Of a stretch of DNA of 45,420 nt, positions 7,722-16,505 are shown one piece after another. A model generated the notes under the pieces. It was given only the letters and a program-made list of their open reading frames with translations, ran no database searches and had not been told where the DNA came from. Both the position numbers and the translations under genes were made by a program. The DNA lies in contig JAGOOO010000010.1 of assembly GCA_017992475.1 (NCBI GenBank), forward strand, positions 1 through 45,420, given 5' to 3'. This stretch comes from Caldisericia bacterium. GTDB lineage: Bacteria > Caldisericota > Caldisericia > JAAYUI01. How positions within the stretch are numbered: the stretch's first letter is position 1; every line of letters begins with the position of its first letter.

Positions 7722-9185
7722 TTAATGCAAGTCCTCTTCTTTTATGTCATCCAGGCTTTGTATGTTTTTCTGGGCAATCTTGCTGATTTTTTCAAATCTC
7801 TTGTTGTAATTCTGGATCGATTCCCATATTTCATTGGCGACAGGTTCCCAGGCTTTTGCTCTCCTGTCAAGTTCACCAGCGACTTTTTCATCCATGAGAT
7901 GGATGGAGCCGGCCTCAGACGCATCGGCAGAGACCTCTTTTACAACGTCCCTCAGGGCCCACGGCCTGTCCACAATCCAGCATGGCCTCATGGGATTGGA
8001 TTCATAGGCAGGGTCCTGCCTTGCCCTCATCGCATTGAGCAACTTTGACTCCTCCAGCACCTTCAACAATGATTTCTCTCTTACGCTGTCTTCAGGTCTG
8101 TTGAAATGCACGAAGGCACAAGGTTCAACATGGCAATCGGCCGTTATATGTACGTACCTTCTTCCTCCGGCCAGACAGCCATCGGTGACTGGGCCATCGT
8201 TCCAGAAATCCGCAAACACGATCGGTTTCTCGTTCCTGATTTTTGTTGTCCTCTGCCACATGTATTTGCGCTGTTCCGGTGTAAGCATGATTTCAAAATC
8301 CGGGTCCCTGCCTATTGGCATGTACATAAAATACCAGCCAAGCATAGCCCCTTTTTTGATCATGGTGTCAACAAACTCGTCAGATGTTATTTCTTTGTAG
8401 TTTTGCGAAGTTGCAGTGCAGGAAATCCCAAAGGGATGCTTCCTCTCCCTCAGGTTGTCCATGGCCTTCATGACCTTGGCAAAAGCACCTTTGCCCCTTC
8501 TTTCATCAGTTCTTTCTTCAAAACCTTCCAGCGAGAAACACGGAAGGCCATTTCCAAGTGCAACAAATTTATCAGCAAATTCCTCGTCAGCAAGCAATGA
8601 GCCATTTGTGTAGAAATGGAACGTCATATCGGGGTGCTTCTCCATGACCTTGAAAAGGTCCTTGTAAAGAAAAGGCTCTCCTCCGCTGATCGTAACAAAA
8701 TAAATCCCAAGCTCCTTGGCCTCGCAAAGCAGGCGATCAAAAACCTCATACGGCATGTCGCATGGCTCAAAATTCCCGGCCCAGCAGCCCTTGCACCTGT
8801 AATTGCACCTTTCCGTCGGATCAATCAATAGAAAAAATGGAAGCATCATTTTGTGTTTCTTTTCCAGATCAAGCGTCTTTTTTCTGCCAACAACCAGGGA
8901 GTTTACAAAGAAGTTTATAGCAGCTTTTTTGACCCAATTCTGGTCAGATTTGAAAACGTTTATCAAAAGCTTCTTTTGTGGGCAATCAGGATCTTTAAAT
9001 TTGCTTATAAGTTGAAGTATGTACTCCCTGTCGCAAGGTCTCCATGCAAGCTTGAACGCAATGTTAAAAAGGCTGTCAAGTTTTTTTTCAACATCACCAT
9101 TAATAACATAACTCATTGCAACATTTACGACAGTGTTTCCAGCAATTCTTTTCGCATTTTCAATGGCATTCATAACTTCTATCAT
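7722..9185 (-). CDS. Radical SAM protein with SPASM-like C-terminus
   Basis: An iron-sulfur enzyme of the radical SAM superfamily, 487 residues from ATG 9185. The SAM-cluster motif CNYRCKGC (Cys127, 131, 134) sits unusually far in, after about 120 residues of a predicted helical N-terminal region. GGEPFL follows. The C-terminal half holds DGCLAGGRRYVHITADC, EPCAF and RPCW, which look like the cysteines of a SPASM or twitch auxiliary-cluster domain. The substrate is unknown. The start overlaps the stop of the upstream regulator as ATGA, so the two are coupled. An upstream-extended start at 9242 would overlap the regulator by about 60 bases and is less likely. ATG 9173 is another option. The divergent gene is a formate/nitrite-type channel, but no functional link is proven. 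Confidence 0.87.
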   Translation of the reverse strand: MIEVMNAIENAKRIAGNTVVNVAMSYVINGDVEKKLDSLFNIAFKLAWRPCDREYILQLISKFKDPDCPQKKLLINVFKSDQNWVKKAAINFFVNSLVVGRKKTLDLEKKHKMMLPFFLLIDPTERCNYRCKGCWAGNFEPCDMPYEVFDRLLCEAKELGIYFVTISGGEPFLYKDLFKVMEKHPDMTFHFYTNGSLLADEEFADKFVALGNGLPCFSLEGFEERTDERRGKGAFAKVMKAMDNLRERKHPFGISCTATSQNYKEITSDEFVDTMIKKGAMLGWYFMYMPIGRDPDFEIMLTPEQRKYMWQRTTKIRNEKPIVFADFWNDGPVTDGCLAGGRRYVHITADCHVEPCAFVHFNRPEDSVREKSLLKVLEESKLLNAMRARQDPAYESNPMRPCWIVDRPWALRDVVKEVSADASEAGSIHLMDEKVAGELDRRAKAWEPVANEIWESIQNYNKRFEKISKIAQKNIQSLDDIKEEDLH

Positions 9186-9760
9186 CCCCTTCCCATAACA
9201 AGATTGTTTGCCATAAAGAAAAATGATGTCAGCGCCCTGCATAGCGACCTAATTTCGACATCTGAGAGCTTTGAAACAGACCTGAGAAACTGCCTCTTGG
9301 TCCCTGAAACCCTGTTCAGGAACTCCAGGGAGGTTTGATCACAAGATATATTTTCAATTATTTTGTCCCATATTCCGGTCATGAGCCCAACGACAACCGA
9401 TTTGGAAGAGTCCTTGCAACATCTTGTCGAAGAGAGAATCTCCGGGGCCTTCATCACTGCGGTCATAATGGCAAAGTGGCATGCCAGGATGCAGTCCATA
9501 AGGTTCCCGCCATTTTCACGGCTTGCAGTAAGCGTGCCATCCTCTGTGGGCATGAACAAAATCTTCGCCCTGCCCTTCTTTCCATCAGGTTCATAGATCT
9601 TTTTGAGGAGACCCCTGGACGACAATTCAAGAAGGATGTTGTATGCGGTCGAGAGTGACACTCCCAAAAAATCCGCAACACCAGAGTAATGGACCGGCTT
9701 TTTGGTCCTCCGGTAAATATTGTTTACTGACTCCAGAAATTGATATTTTCTATCTTTCAT
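9182..9760 (-). CDS. Winged-helix transcriptional regulator
   Basis: Cytoplasmic DNA-binding protein of about 192 residues. The N-terminal 75 residues form a helix-turn-helix with wing: the HYSGVADFLGVSLSTAYNIL helices are followed by LSSRGLLKKIYEPDGKKGRAK. This resembles winged-helix proteins that couple a DNA-binding head to an all-helical effector domain. The remaining residues match no family I recognise. I chose ATG 9760 because the promoter (-10 at 9793-9798) lies inside the longer frame that begins at a TTG at 9820. No clear ribosome-binding site precedes 9760, so the exact start is uncertain. It is coupled to the radical SAM gene and divergent from the FNT transporter, with an inverted repeat between the promoters that could be its operator. 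Confidence 0.75.
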   Translation of the reverse strand: MKDRKYQFLESVNNIYRRTKKPVHYSGVADFLGVSLSTAYNILLELSSRGLLKKIYEPDGKKGRAKILFMPTEDGTLTASRENGGNLMDCILACHFAIMTAVMKAPEILSSTRCCKDSSKSVVVGLMTGIWDKIIENISCDQTSLEFLNRVSGTKRQFLRSVSKLSDVEIRSLCRALTSFFFMANNLVMGRG

Positions 9761-9792
9761 TTTAAAAATAACCAAAAAAATGTTTTCATATA

Positions 9793-9820
9793 TTTTTAGC
9801 ACCATTTGGCGGGAAGTCAA
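9793..9820 (-). promoter_or_regulatory. Promoter of the regulator / radical SAM operon
   Basis: Minus-strand TTGACT (9815-9820), 16-base spacer, TAAAAA (9793-9798). It points away from the FNT gene and gives a leader of roughly 25-30 bases to ATG 9760. Confidence 0.6.
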
Positions 9821-9828
9821 TACTCTAT

Positions 9829-9857
9829 TTTTTTCAAAAATATGAACCTTGAAAAAA
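9829..9857. promoter_or_regulatory. Inverted repeat between divergent promoters (candidate operator)
   Basis: Nine-base arms TTTTTTCAA (9829-9837) and TTGAAAAAA (9849-9857) with an 11-base centre. The right arm covers the -35 box of the FNT promoter, and the left arm lies just upstream of the regulator's -35 box. This is a natural site for the adjacent winged-helix protein. The arms are A/T-rich, so chance symmetry is possible. Confidence 0.5.
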
Positions 9858-9878
9858 TCCTAATCAGGGCAATAAATT
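9849..9878 (+). promoter_or_regulatory. Promoter of the formate/nitrite transporter gene
   Basis: TTGAAA (9849-9854), 18-base spacer, TAAATT (9873-9878), about 23 bases before ATG 9902. A weak ribosome-binding site (GGTGA) precedes the start. Confidence 0.55.
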
Positions 9879-9901
9879 ACATCCCAAAAGGCTGGTGAAA
9901 A

Positions 9902-10750
9902 ATGGACAATCAATCGTTCGATTCGCTGTTACCCAATGAAATGGCAAAAAAAGCTGAAGAAATAGGCATTAAAAAAGCCAACCAGAGCTTTACAAAAACA
10001 TTCGCCCTTTCGTTGCTGGCGGGTGCATACATTGCAATAGGCGGCTTCTTTTCGTCCACCGTCCTTGTGGGCTCAGAGGCAATCCCTTACGGGATATCAA
10101 AAATGCTCGCAGGATTTGCATTTTGCACTGGACTCATACTGGTCGTTGTTGGAGGGGCAGAGCTTTTCACCGGCAACAACCTGATAGCGATTGCCTGGGC
10201 AAACAAAAAAATCACCTTCTCAAAACTTCTTCGCAATTGGGCAATAGTCTATTTTGGCAATTTTGTAGGTTCCGTGATAATAGCTGCAACAATTTTCCTC
10301 GGTGGCCAATACCTCTTCTCTGGCGGCCAGGTGGGACTTTGGGCGCTCAAGATTGCGGAGGGCAAATTTGCACTTCAACCATCACAGATGTTTTTTCTAG
10401 GAATTTTGTGCAATGTGCTCGTTTGCCTGGCTGTATGGCTCACATACAGTGCCAAAACAACAACATGCAAGATAATGGCAATAATCTTTCCAATCACCGC
10501 TTTTGTGGCCGCAGGATTTGAACACAGTGTCGCCAACATGTATTTTGGCACCATCGCCATACTCATAAAAAATTTTGCAGGGCAATCATTTTGGTCATCA
10601 ATTGGCAAAACTGCCCAGGATTTTTCACACCTCTCGCCAGGCGCCATGGCAAACAATCTCTTGTGGGTCACGCTCGGCAATATTGTTGGAGGGGCGTTAT
10701 TTGTTGGTATTTCTTACTGGTTTATCTATTTGAGGGAAAAAACAAAATAG
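9902..10750 (+). CDS. Formate/nitrite transporter (FNT) family channel
   Basis: Integral membrane pentameric channel family for formate, nitrite, hydrosulfide or related small anions. The 282 residues contain six hydrophobic segments, the family signature GAELFTGN (85-92) and GFEHSVANM (205-213) with the conserved central His208. Which anion is moved cannot be read from the motifs seen. A formate-tetrahydrofolate ligase elsewhere in the window (36075) makes formate plausible but is not proof. The gene stands alone, divergent from a winged-helix regulator and a radical SAM gene. No clear terminator hairpin follows it. Confidence 0.93.
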   Translation: MDNQSFDSLLPNEMAKKAEEIGIKKANQSFTKTFALSLLAGAYIAIGGFFSSTVLVGSEAIPYGISKMLAGFAFCTGLILVVVGGAELFTGNNLIAIAWANKKITFSKLLRNWAIVYFGNFVGSVIIAATIFLGGQYLFSGGQVGLWALKIAEGKFALQPSQMFFLGILCNVLVCLAVWLTYSAKTTTCKIMAIIFPITAFVAAGFEHSVANMYFGTIAILIKNFAGQSFWSSIGKTAQDFSHLSPGAMANNLLWVTLGNIVGGALFVGISYWFIYLREKTK

Positions 10751-10945
10751 ATCACGTTCTTTCTGATTGTTCCAAAAACATTTTCTTTTTATAATTAATA
10801 GTGGTACTCCCGGCATTGACTAACACTCGTTCCAGGTCAAATAAAATCAGTATTTTTGACATTTTTTTGAACAGTTAAAAACTTTTTTACGGCATGGAGT
10901 GTACTGAAGGTGAGCGCTCCTAACTCAAAAAACGGAGGTAACAAA

Positions 10946-11701
10946 ATGAAGAAAACTATAATAATGACGACAGGGATAGTCATAGGTTCGCTAATTATCG
11001 GTTCCATAGCGGCCTTTGGCGTTGTAGGTGCAAAAGACACGCAGAATGTTCAGGAAGCAGAGAACAAAAATACAATATTTGTGACTGGTGTAGGGACAGT
11101 AACAGCAAAGCCTGACAAATTTATTATCGATCTGACCATTACAACAACTGACAAATCGGCAAGACAGGCCCAGCAGCAGAACGACAGCAAGGCAAATGCG
11201 CTCATCGAGGCGCTCAAGAAGATCGGCTGCAAGGAAGATGACCTCGAAACAATTGGCTACTACCTCAACCCAGTCTACAAGTATTTTCCGGAAGACAACG
11301 AGAGCAGGCTTGTTGGCTACCAGGCAAGCTACACCCTCAAGGTGACAGCTTATGACCTCAAAAAGATTGGCGAGATCATCGACAAGGGAACAGAAAACGG
11401 CGTCAACCAGATTGGCTCCATAAACTACACTGTGAAAAACGAGGCAGATTTCTATGCCGAAGCACTCAAGACGGCTATGAGGGACGCAAAATCCAAGGCA
11501 GACACCGCGCTTGGCGAATACAGCCTTAAAGTCCTTTCGGTCAAAAACATCAACATCGCTGGATACCAGCCATACATAACAAACAAGAGCATGGCACCAA
11601 GCGAAGATTCCCGTGGCGGTGGAGCAGGTGGAGTATCACCAAACATCATCAGCGGCAATTACTCAATCACAGTAAATGTGAACGTTGAGTTCAACTACTA
11701 G
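10946..11701 (+). CDS. SIMPL-domain (DUF541) protein, exported
   Basis: 251-residue protein starting at ATG 10946, chosen because ACGGAGGT lies seven bases upstream. The frame extends 12 codons further up without a ribosome-binding site. A hydrophobic N-terminal segment (about 4-26) is a signal peptide or anchor. The rest fits the SIMPL family: ITVTGVGTVTAKPD-like opening (here IFVTGVGTVTAKPDKF), QQNDSKANALIEALKKIGC, then YQASYTLKV and the C-terminal YSITVNVNVEFNY. SIMPL proteins are envelope proteins of poorly defined role, linked in some bacteria to oxidative or envelope stress. A strong terminator follows, so it is probably monocistronic. Confidence 0.9.
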   Translation: MKKTIIMTTGIVIGSLIIGSIAAFGVVGAKDTQNVQEAENKNTIFVTGVGTVTAKPDKFIIDLTITTTDKSARQAQQQNDSKANALIEALKKIGCKEDDLETIGYYLNPVYKYFPEDNESRLVGYQASYTLKVTAYDLKKIGEIIDKGTENGVNQIGSINYTVKNEADFYAEALKTAMRDAKSKADTALGEYSLKVLSVKNINIAGYQPYITNKSMAPSEDSRGGGAGGVSPNIISGNYSITVNVNVEFNY

Positions 11702-11721
11702 AAGAAAAAAGATGAACATCT

Positions 11722-11754
11722 AAAAGGCCGGGCAGATAAAACCCGGCCTTTTTT
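11722..11754 (+). terminator. Intrinsic terminator after the SIMPL gene
   Basis: Stem AAAAGGCCGGG / CCCGGCCTTTT with a nine-base loop, followed by further T residues, about 20 bases after the stop codon. Confidence 0.92.
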
Positions 11755-11838
11755 AATTTCAGGTCGGCCCCAACAAATGGCCCGGCCTTTCCACAACCAG
11801 CCAAATAACAAAATCCTCTTTTTCTACAACCATGTTTG

Positions 11839-11867
11839 TTGACTAGAGCAACCATTCTGGATAAATA
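11839..11867 (+). promoter_or_regulatory. Promoter with predicted leaderless start (GTG 11875)
   Basis: TTGACT (11839-11844), 17-base spacer, TAAATA (11862-11867). The -10 box ends seven bases before the GTG start codon, so transcription should begin at or next to it. Any ribosome-binding site would be outside the transcript. Confidence 0.7.
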
Positions 11868-11874
11868 GAAGGGC

Positions 11875-12363
11875 GTGAAACCAAGATTTGGATGGGCAAT
11901 AAACGCTTTACTGGAAGGCTCGCTTTTATATGTATTTACAACGGCGTGCTTTGCAGTTTTTGGCGGAAATATTGGCGTTGTGGTCTCAAAAGTATCTTTC
12001 CTTGCAGGCTGGCTGGTGTTTCTGGGTCTCTTTTTGATTTTGGGTTTCATTTTTGGCAAAAAACTCCATGAAAACCAGATTTTATCTATCTTTGGGTTTG
12101 CAACCCCAACAAAATCAAGTTTCATGACCACCCTGACTGTGTCCGCAGGGCTTGGGCTCGTCTCATGGGCGTTGACATGGGCATGCCACGAGCTGGCAAA
12201 TCTCATCACGGGGCAAACGGTTGTTGGCGCAATATTCAACCAGACAGGCCCGATCTTGTTGTGCCTTGGAGGTTTTGCCATATCCGGCGCACTCGTCTGG
12301 ACAAAAAACATGCTTTTTGAAAATTCCCCGACTCCCAGAGTCGGCAACGCAAGGAGGAAATAA
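11875..12363 (+). CDS. Four-helix integral membrane protein, unknown function
   Basis: I do not recognise a family. The 162-residue product has about four hydrophobic stretches (roughly 12-30, 38-61, 83-102 and 126-142), with a histidine in CHELANLITG between the third and fourth. The C-terminus is basic (RVGNARRK). The GTG start is set by the promoter immediately upstream. The next in-frame ATG would delete most of the protein. A GGAGG ribosome-binding site for the following lipoprotein lies within its last codons, so the two are co-transcribed. Confidence 0.72.
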   Translation: MKPRFGWAINALLEGSLLYVFTTACFAVFGGNIGVVVSKVSFLAGWLVFLGLFLILGFIFGKKLHENQILSIFGFATPTKSSFMTTLTVSAGLGLVSWALTWACHELANLITGQTVVGAIFNQTGPILLCLGGFAISGALVWTKNMLFENSPTPRVGNARRK

Positions 12364-12367
12364 AAAC

Positions 12368-12811
12368 ATGAACCTGAAAACATTATGCTGCATCCTGGTG
12401 GCCACTTCGGCCTTAGTGCTAGTTTCTTGCGGTGGCAGTGGCAAAATCACCTGGAACGACAACGAGCAAAAGGTCTACGATTCCTTCGTGCAGATAGAAC
12501 AAAAAACATCGGAAATTATCGACTCCATCACAAAAAACAATGGAAAAAAACCATCTGAGCTCTCAAAGCCGATTTGGGACTGGACCGAGTACAAAAACAG
12601 CCAGCTCTCTGAAACCTACAAGGAATGGAGAATGTCTGCCGGCAAGGCCATTGAAGACAAGGCAATGATCATGAGATCAACAACTGCAGACCCCCAGCAC
12701 GAAACACTCAAAGGCAAAATGCAGTTTGAGACAGAATACATGGCAAAAATGAAAAGCAAAATCATTCAGATGGTCGAAAAACTCAAAAAGGGCGAGGACC
12801 CTGGCAAATAA
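12368..12811 (+). CDS. Small lipoprotein, unknown function
   Basis: 147 residues from ATG 12368, preceded by AAGGAGG about ten bases upstream. The N-terminus is a typical lipoprotein signal: MNLK, a hydrophobic stretch, then the lipobox LVSC, with Cys about residue 21 as the predicted lipidated residue. The mature part is charged and mostly predicted helical (QKVYDSFVQIEQKTSEIIDS; KMKSKIIQMVEKLKKGEDPG), without a domain I can name. It follows the four-helix membrane protein by four bases and is convergent with the large minus-strand gene at 12868. No hairpin terminator is visible in between. Confidence 0.78.
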   Translation: MNLKTLCCILVATSALVLVSCGGSGKITWNDNEQKVYDSFVQIEQKTSEIIDSITKNNGKKPSELSKPIWDWTEYKNSQLSETYKEWRMSAGKAIEDKAMIMRSTTADPQHETLKGKMQFETEYMAKMKSKIIQMVEKLKKGEDPGK

Positions 12812-12867
12812 GCCCAGCTTCTTGAGACCAGGCAAAACCCTAAAATCTAGTTCTCACCAATAAACAA

Positions 12868-15800
12868 TCATGGTTTTGGGTGGGTCAGTGTTATCTTTTT
12901 TGTTTTTGCATCATACTGCACGTCACAATTCAGGTTCTCGGCGATAAACCTGAGCGGAAGCAACGTCTTTCCAGAGATGATTGTTGGGTAAAGGACCTTT
13001 TTTGCATCAATCCAGACTTCCTTGCCGTCAATCTTTGCCTGCTTCTTGCCAATCCACAGCTGGATGACTTTTTTGGTGCCATTGTCGAGGGTTTGAGTAA
13101 GTGCAATCATTTTGGTTTTTGCATCCCAATTGACCTCCGCGCCAAGCGCTTTTGCGACATCAGCAATCGGCATGAATGTTGTGCCAGCAAATGCTTTTGG
13201 AAGTGGTGGCGAAGAGGCTGTTGGTGCTGTGGCGAGATTTGGCATCTTTTTCCCGTTGACCACGAAGTCGGTCTTTCCAATCCAGAGCTCGATGGTAACA
13301 GCCTTTGTTCCACCCTTGAATGTGAGGTAGGCTACTGCAGTGTTCCCCGCCACATCGGTGGAAAAGATTTTAACTTTGTTCTCGCCTTCTACGACATCCC
13401 AGACACCTTCAAAGATGGCTGTTTTCCCATCTGGAAGCTCCTCTATCTTCTGGGCAATCTGGCCGTCGATAAACACTGAGGCATCGGTCTCAGACTTGAC
13501 CTGGATTGCGATGTTTTCACCCGGCTTCTGGAGTTCTTTTGGGTCCGGCCGAACAATTTCTATTGTTGGTGGAATGGTGTCCAGAATAATTGTTCTCTTC
13601 TCAATCTTCTCGTTTCCTGCCTGGTCAATGCCCCTTATCTCGACAACATTTGACCCCTCTTTCAGGTCAATCGTTGTCTCAAAGGTCATTTTAATCTCGT
13701 CCCTGCTCACGGTCTCAAATATCTCCGGGGCGAGGAGCTCCTTGCCGTTGACATAAATGCCGTCAACTGCCTGGTATTTTTCAGCGTCACCATCGGTGAG
13801 CATTTCGCATGGCTCGCGTTCGCCTTTGACAACGTAAGTTCTTTTATTGGCAATAACTACCTGCTTGTCAGGTTTGGCGATCGAAAACCTTGGCATAACC
13901 GTATCCAGACAAAGATGCATGAATTTCGGTTCTTCCTTGATGTCTCCAACCTGTGCGTAATACCAGATTGTTGCACGGAACAAGCCATAGTCCAGCCTCT
14001 TTTCACCGGTGTATTGTCTGATTGAATCGGTCTTGTTGTCGTACCACATAAATATCTTTGCAAGAGGATTGCAGCTTGTTATCGAGAGGATTGGCGGCGT
14101 CTTGTACCAGAGACAGCCACCATATTCAAGGCCATCCGGCTGTGCAGGGTCCTTGAATTCAAGCCATGATTCCACTTTTGGCATGGTGATGGCAAATTCC
14201 GGAGAAAACACCGGTTCATCCTTCTCTGTCCAGATTTTGAGATTGTACTTCCCGGAATATCTCGTGTTTATGATACCAGCGTCCCATGTGATATACACAA
14301 CTGCACCGCCATCTGCAGTTTTGATTGCCGTGTCTGTTGTTATGGTGAGCTTGAGGCCGTCAACCGACACCGATCTTGAAGGTTTGTCGCCAACCAGAAC
14401 TGCGTCATTTGGTATCACCTTCGGAATGCTTGTGTCCCACGGGAACTCCACCGTCAGCTTGTCGCCAGGCTCAAGATCACCTCTGTAGGATGGTATGTAG
14501 GTGAATTTGTATCCGGACCGCTCACAGCCCTGGTAGTCGCTTAGCATGAGATCAAGGACTTCATGCCTGTCTGAAATGATGTATTTTGGGAAAGCATACC
14601 CCTTGCCATCCACTTCGTATGAGAGCTCGTATTCGCCGGGCAGGGGGTTCCTGATGCCGGCAGTTTTGAGGAACCTGATTTTCAGGGCATCCACAATGTC
14701 GAAGTACGACCTGAGCGAAACGGTTTGCCAGCCTATCGATGTCTTTCCGTCATACTTCCTTCCATTAAGAACAATGCTTGAAGAGGCAATAGTTTCTGGC
14801 AGCAAAGTGCCGTCCGGGAAAATGATTTTGAATTCCTTTCCGGCCTTTATTGGCCCGTCGGGGAGCAAAGCCACTGCGTAATATTCGGCAATGTTGCTGA
14901 AGATATTGGGTTTCACTTCCACCCTTGGCTTCGTCTCGACCACAAACGGCAGTGACTCGACTTTTTCCGGTTCCGGGTCTGTCCACACGGTAAGTGTTGC
15001 CTCTGTCTCCTTGGGAGGGTTTCTTATTCCGGCCTCTGGGGAAAAGGCGATGTTGACCTCTCCAGCATTATTTATGTTCACCGGACAGGTGATCTCGATG
15101 GCGTGCGACTGGCTGTCAATCTTTGGGCTTGCCTCAAGGGTATCCCCGTTTATTTTTACATGCCTGGCATTTATTGCCTCCGGAAAAACAAAACTCTCTG
15201 GAAAGCGCACCCAGATTTTCGATTTTCCCTTGTCCAGTGCGCCACCATCGCCAACACTGAATTTTATTGCAATGTCGCTTGGCTCGCCCGGATCGGAACC
15301 AGCAAGCGTCACGACCGGCCTTGAAATTTGGGAACACGGGAAAACAAAGTATTCCGATTCGACAGGCGTTGGCTCCGGCGCTGTTGCAACAGAAAGCCTG
15401 TATCTTCCGGGTGTCATCGGGGCAAGGATGCCAGCCCCTTTTCCAATATTATAATCAATTGGATTGTATCCCTTCCGCCATGCTTCGACTTCGAGTGGGG
15501 AATTGATTTGCAAAGATCGCTCTTTGTATGTATTAATAATTATTGGTATACCACTGCAATAACAATCATCATAGTAACCAAGCCTTGCTTCATGTATTAT
15601 CGAATGCATTAATTCATAACGCTTTTTTTCATCTCTTGGCAGTGCAGGCATGACCATACCGGTCATCCAGCACCCCAGGCCAGATGGATCGGCAATTATC
15701 CTGCAATTGCCCTCAGGTGCGCAGTTGCTGTACGGCGGAGCACCATCCTCACACTCGCATTTCTCAAAGCTGGTTTTTCCCCTTCTATCATCTAGCGCTT

Positions 15801-16176
15801 CATAAAGCTTCCCAATTTTTGCTTCCTCTTCGTTGTTGTATTTCTTGAAGTACTCATCATTTGGCACAAACCTTGGGTGCTCTTTTGCGCCAGTGATTTT
15901 CGGCATCCCGTCACAGATGTCCTCCAGCTTGCACGAGGCCTCGTCAATCGGGAACCAGACCTTCACCCAGTCGTGGACCCTGATGTTTACATTAAACCTG
16001 ATGTGGATTTTGAAAGCAGTCGCCTGGCCAGCCCTCACCGAGGATGGTGAATCTCCCATAATATTAAGCTCAACATGGATAGGCCCCAGCAGCGCAAAAA
16101 TATGTGGCATATTGACAAAAAAGATTGAAAATACAAGAACTGCAACCAAAAGCGAAAAAACAAAATTTCTCCTCAT
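12868..16176 (-). CDS. Large secreted protein with Ig-like repeats and C-terminal copper-amine-oxidase-N-like domains
   Basis: 1102 residues from ATG 16176, chosen because AAGGAGG lies seven bases upstream. The frame runs 43 codons further up without support. A signal peptide (MRRNFVFSLLVAVLVF...) is followed by several repeated beta-rich segments with shared phrases such as KIWVRFP, EFKIIFPDG, LTVEFPWD and AGIRNP / AGIINT, each probably an Ig-like module. Residues of about 770-950 resemble Ig-like linkers seen with glucodextranase-type domains (DQAGNEKIEKRTI; DVAGNTAVAYL). The last 140 residues contain the copper-amine-oxidase N-terminal-like fold, here a structural stalk: FMPIADVAKALGAEVNWDAKTK and TLLPLRFIAENLNCDVQYDAKT. 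No enzyme residues are seen. It is divergent from the Cys-rich giant at 16589, which carries the same stalk domain. Confidence 0.85.
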   Translation of the reverse strand: MRRNFVFSLLVAVLVFSIFFVNMPHIFALLGPIHVELNIMGDSPSSVRAGQATAFKIHIRFNVNIRVHDWVKVWFPIDEASCKLEDICDGMPKITGAKEHPRFVPNDEYFKKYNNEEEAKIGKLYEALDDRRGKTSFEKCECEDGAPPYSNCAPEGNCRIIADPSGLGCWMTGMVMPALPRDEKKRYELMHSIIHEARLGYYDDCYCSGIPIIINTYKERSLQINSPLEVEAWRKGYNPIDYNIGKGAGILAPMTPGRYRLSVATAPEPTPVESEYFVFPCSQISRPVVTLAGSDPGEPSDIAIKFSVGDGGALDKGKSKIWVRFPESFVFPEAINARHVKINGDTLEASPKIDSQSHAIEITCPVNINNAGEVNIAFSPEAGIRNPPKETEATLTVWTDPEPEKVESLPFVVETKPRVEVKPNIFSNIAEYYAVALLPDGPIKAGKEFKIIFPDGTLLPETIASSSIVLNGRKYDGKTSIGWQTVSLRSYFDIVDALKIRFLKTAGIRNPLPGEYELSYEVDGKGYAFPKYIISDRHEVLDLMLSDYQGCERSGYKFTYIPSYRGDLEPGDKLTVEFPWDTSIPKVIPNDAVLVGDKPSRSVSVDGLKLTITTDTAIKTADGGAVVYITWDAGIINTRYSGKYNLKIWTEKDEPVFSPEFAITMPKVESWLEFKDPAQPDGLEYGGCLWYKTPPILSITSCNPLAKIFMWYDNKTDSIRQYTGEKRLDYGLFRATIWYYAQVGDIKEEPKFMHLCLDTVMPRFSIAKPDKQVVIANKRTYVVKGEREPCEMLTDGDAEKYQAVDGIYVNGKELLAPEIFETVSRDEIKMTFETTIDLKEGSNVVEIRGIDQAGNEKIEKRTIILDTIPPTIEIVRPDPKELQKPGENIAIQVKSETDASVFIDGQIAQKIEELPDGKTAIFEGVWDVVEGENKVKIFSTDVAGNTAVAYLTFKGGTKAVTIELWIGKTDFVVNGKKMPNLATAPTASSPPLPKAFAGTTFMPIADVAKALGAEVNWDAKTKMIALTQTLDNGTKKVIQLWIGKKQAKIDGKEVWIDAKKVLYPTIISGKTLLPLRFIAENLNCDVQYDAKTKKITLTHPKP

Positions 16177-16215
16177 TCTGAACCCTCCTTGCCTGTCTTT
16201 GGCACCCATGTTTTT

Positions 16216-16221
16216 ATTATA
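16216..16221 (-). promoter_or_regulatory. -10 box of the large secreted protein gene at 12868
   Basis: Perfect TATAAT on the minus strand, about 40 bases before ATG 16176. The -35 position reads GTGTTT, a poor match, so an activator may be needed. The palindrome GACAAG-AC-CTTGTC lies just upstream. Confidence 0.5.
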
Positions 16222-16245
16222 GATAGGCCAGTTTAAATAAACACG

Positions 16246-16259
16246 GACAAGACCTTGTC
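16246..16259. promoter_or_regulatory. Palindrome GACAAG-AC-CTTGTC (candidate regulator site)
   Basis: Perfect six-base arms around a two-base centre, directly upstream of the -35 position of the minus-strand promoter. A second palindrome, GTTTA-AA-TAAAC (16231-16242), adjoins it. Confidence 0.4.
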
Positions 16260-16505
16260 TTTTTAACAAAATCCTTAACTTGGGCCACAATTTGACAACA
16301 AACAAAAAAACACGACCGACAAGGCGAAAATATTTTCTGCCAGATCAAAACTTGCATTAAAGAAGAAAAAAGCAAAAACTCAAACACCATAAAAATAGAG
16401 ATACAAGATTTTCCAAACAGGAAAAATGCCCAACAGACATATTCAAACAGATAAAAATCACAAACAGGGTCCAAATAAAATTGAGATTATAAAAAAATCC
16501 ACTTA

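Noticed and set aside
11691-12383. 230-codon minus-strand frame opposite the small membrane protein
   Set aside because: The plus-strand frame has a near-consensus promoter, membrane helices and coupling to a good lipoprotein. The minus-strand frame has none of these.
16217-16474. 85-codon minus-strand frame in the divergent intergenic region
   Set aside because: No ribosome-binding site, odd composition (Phe/Cys-rich), and it overlaps the promoter region of the downstream gene.
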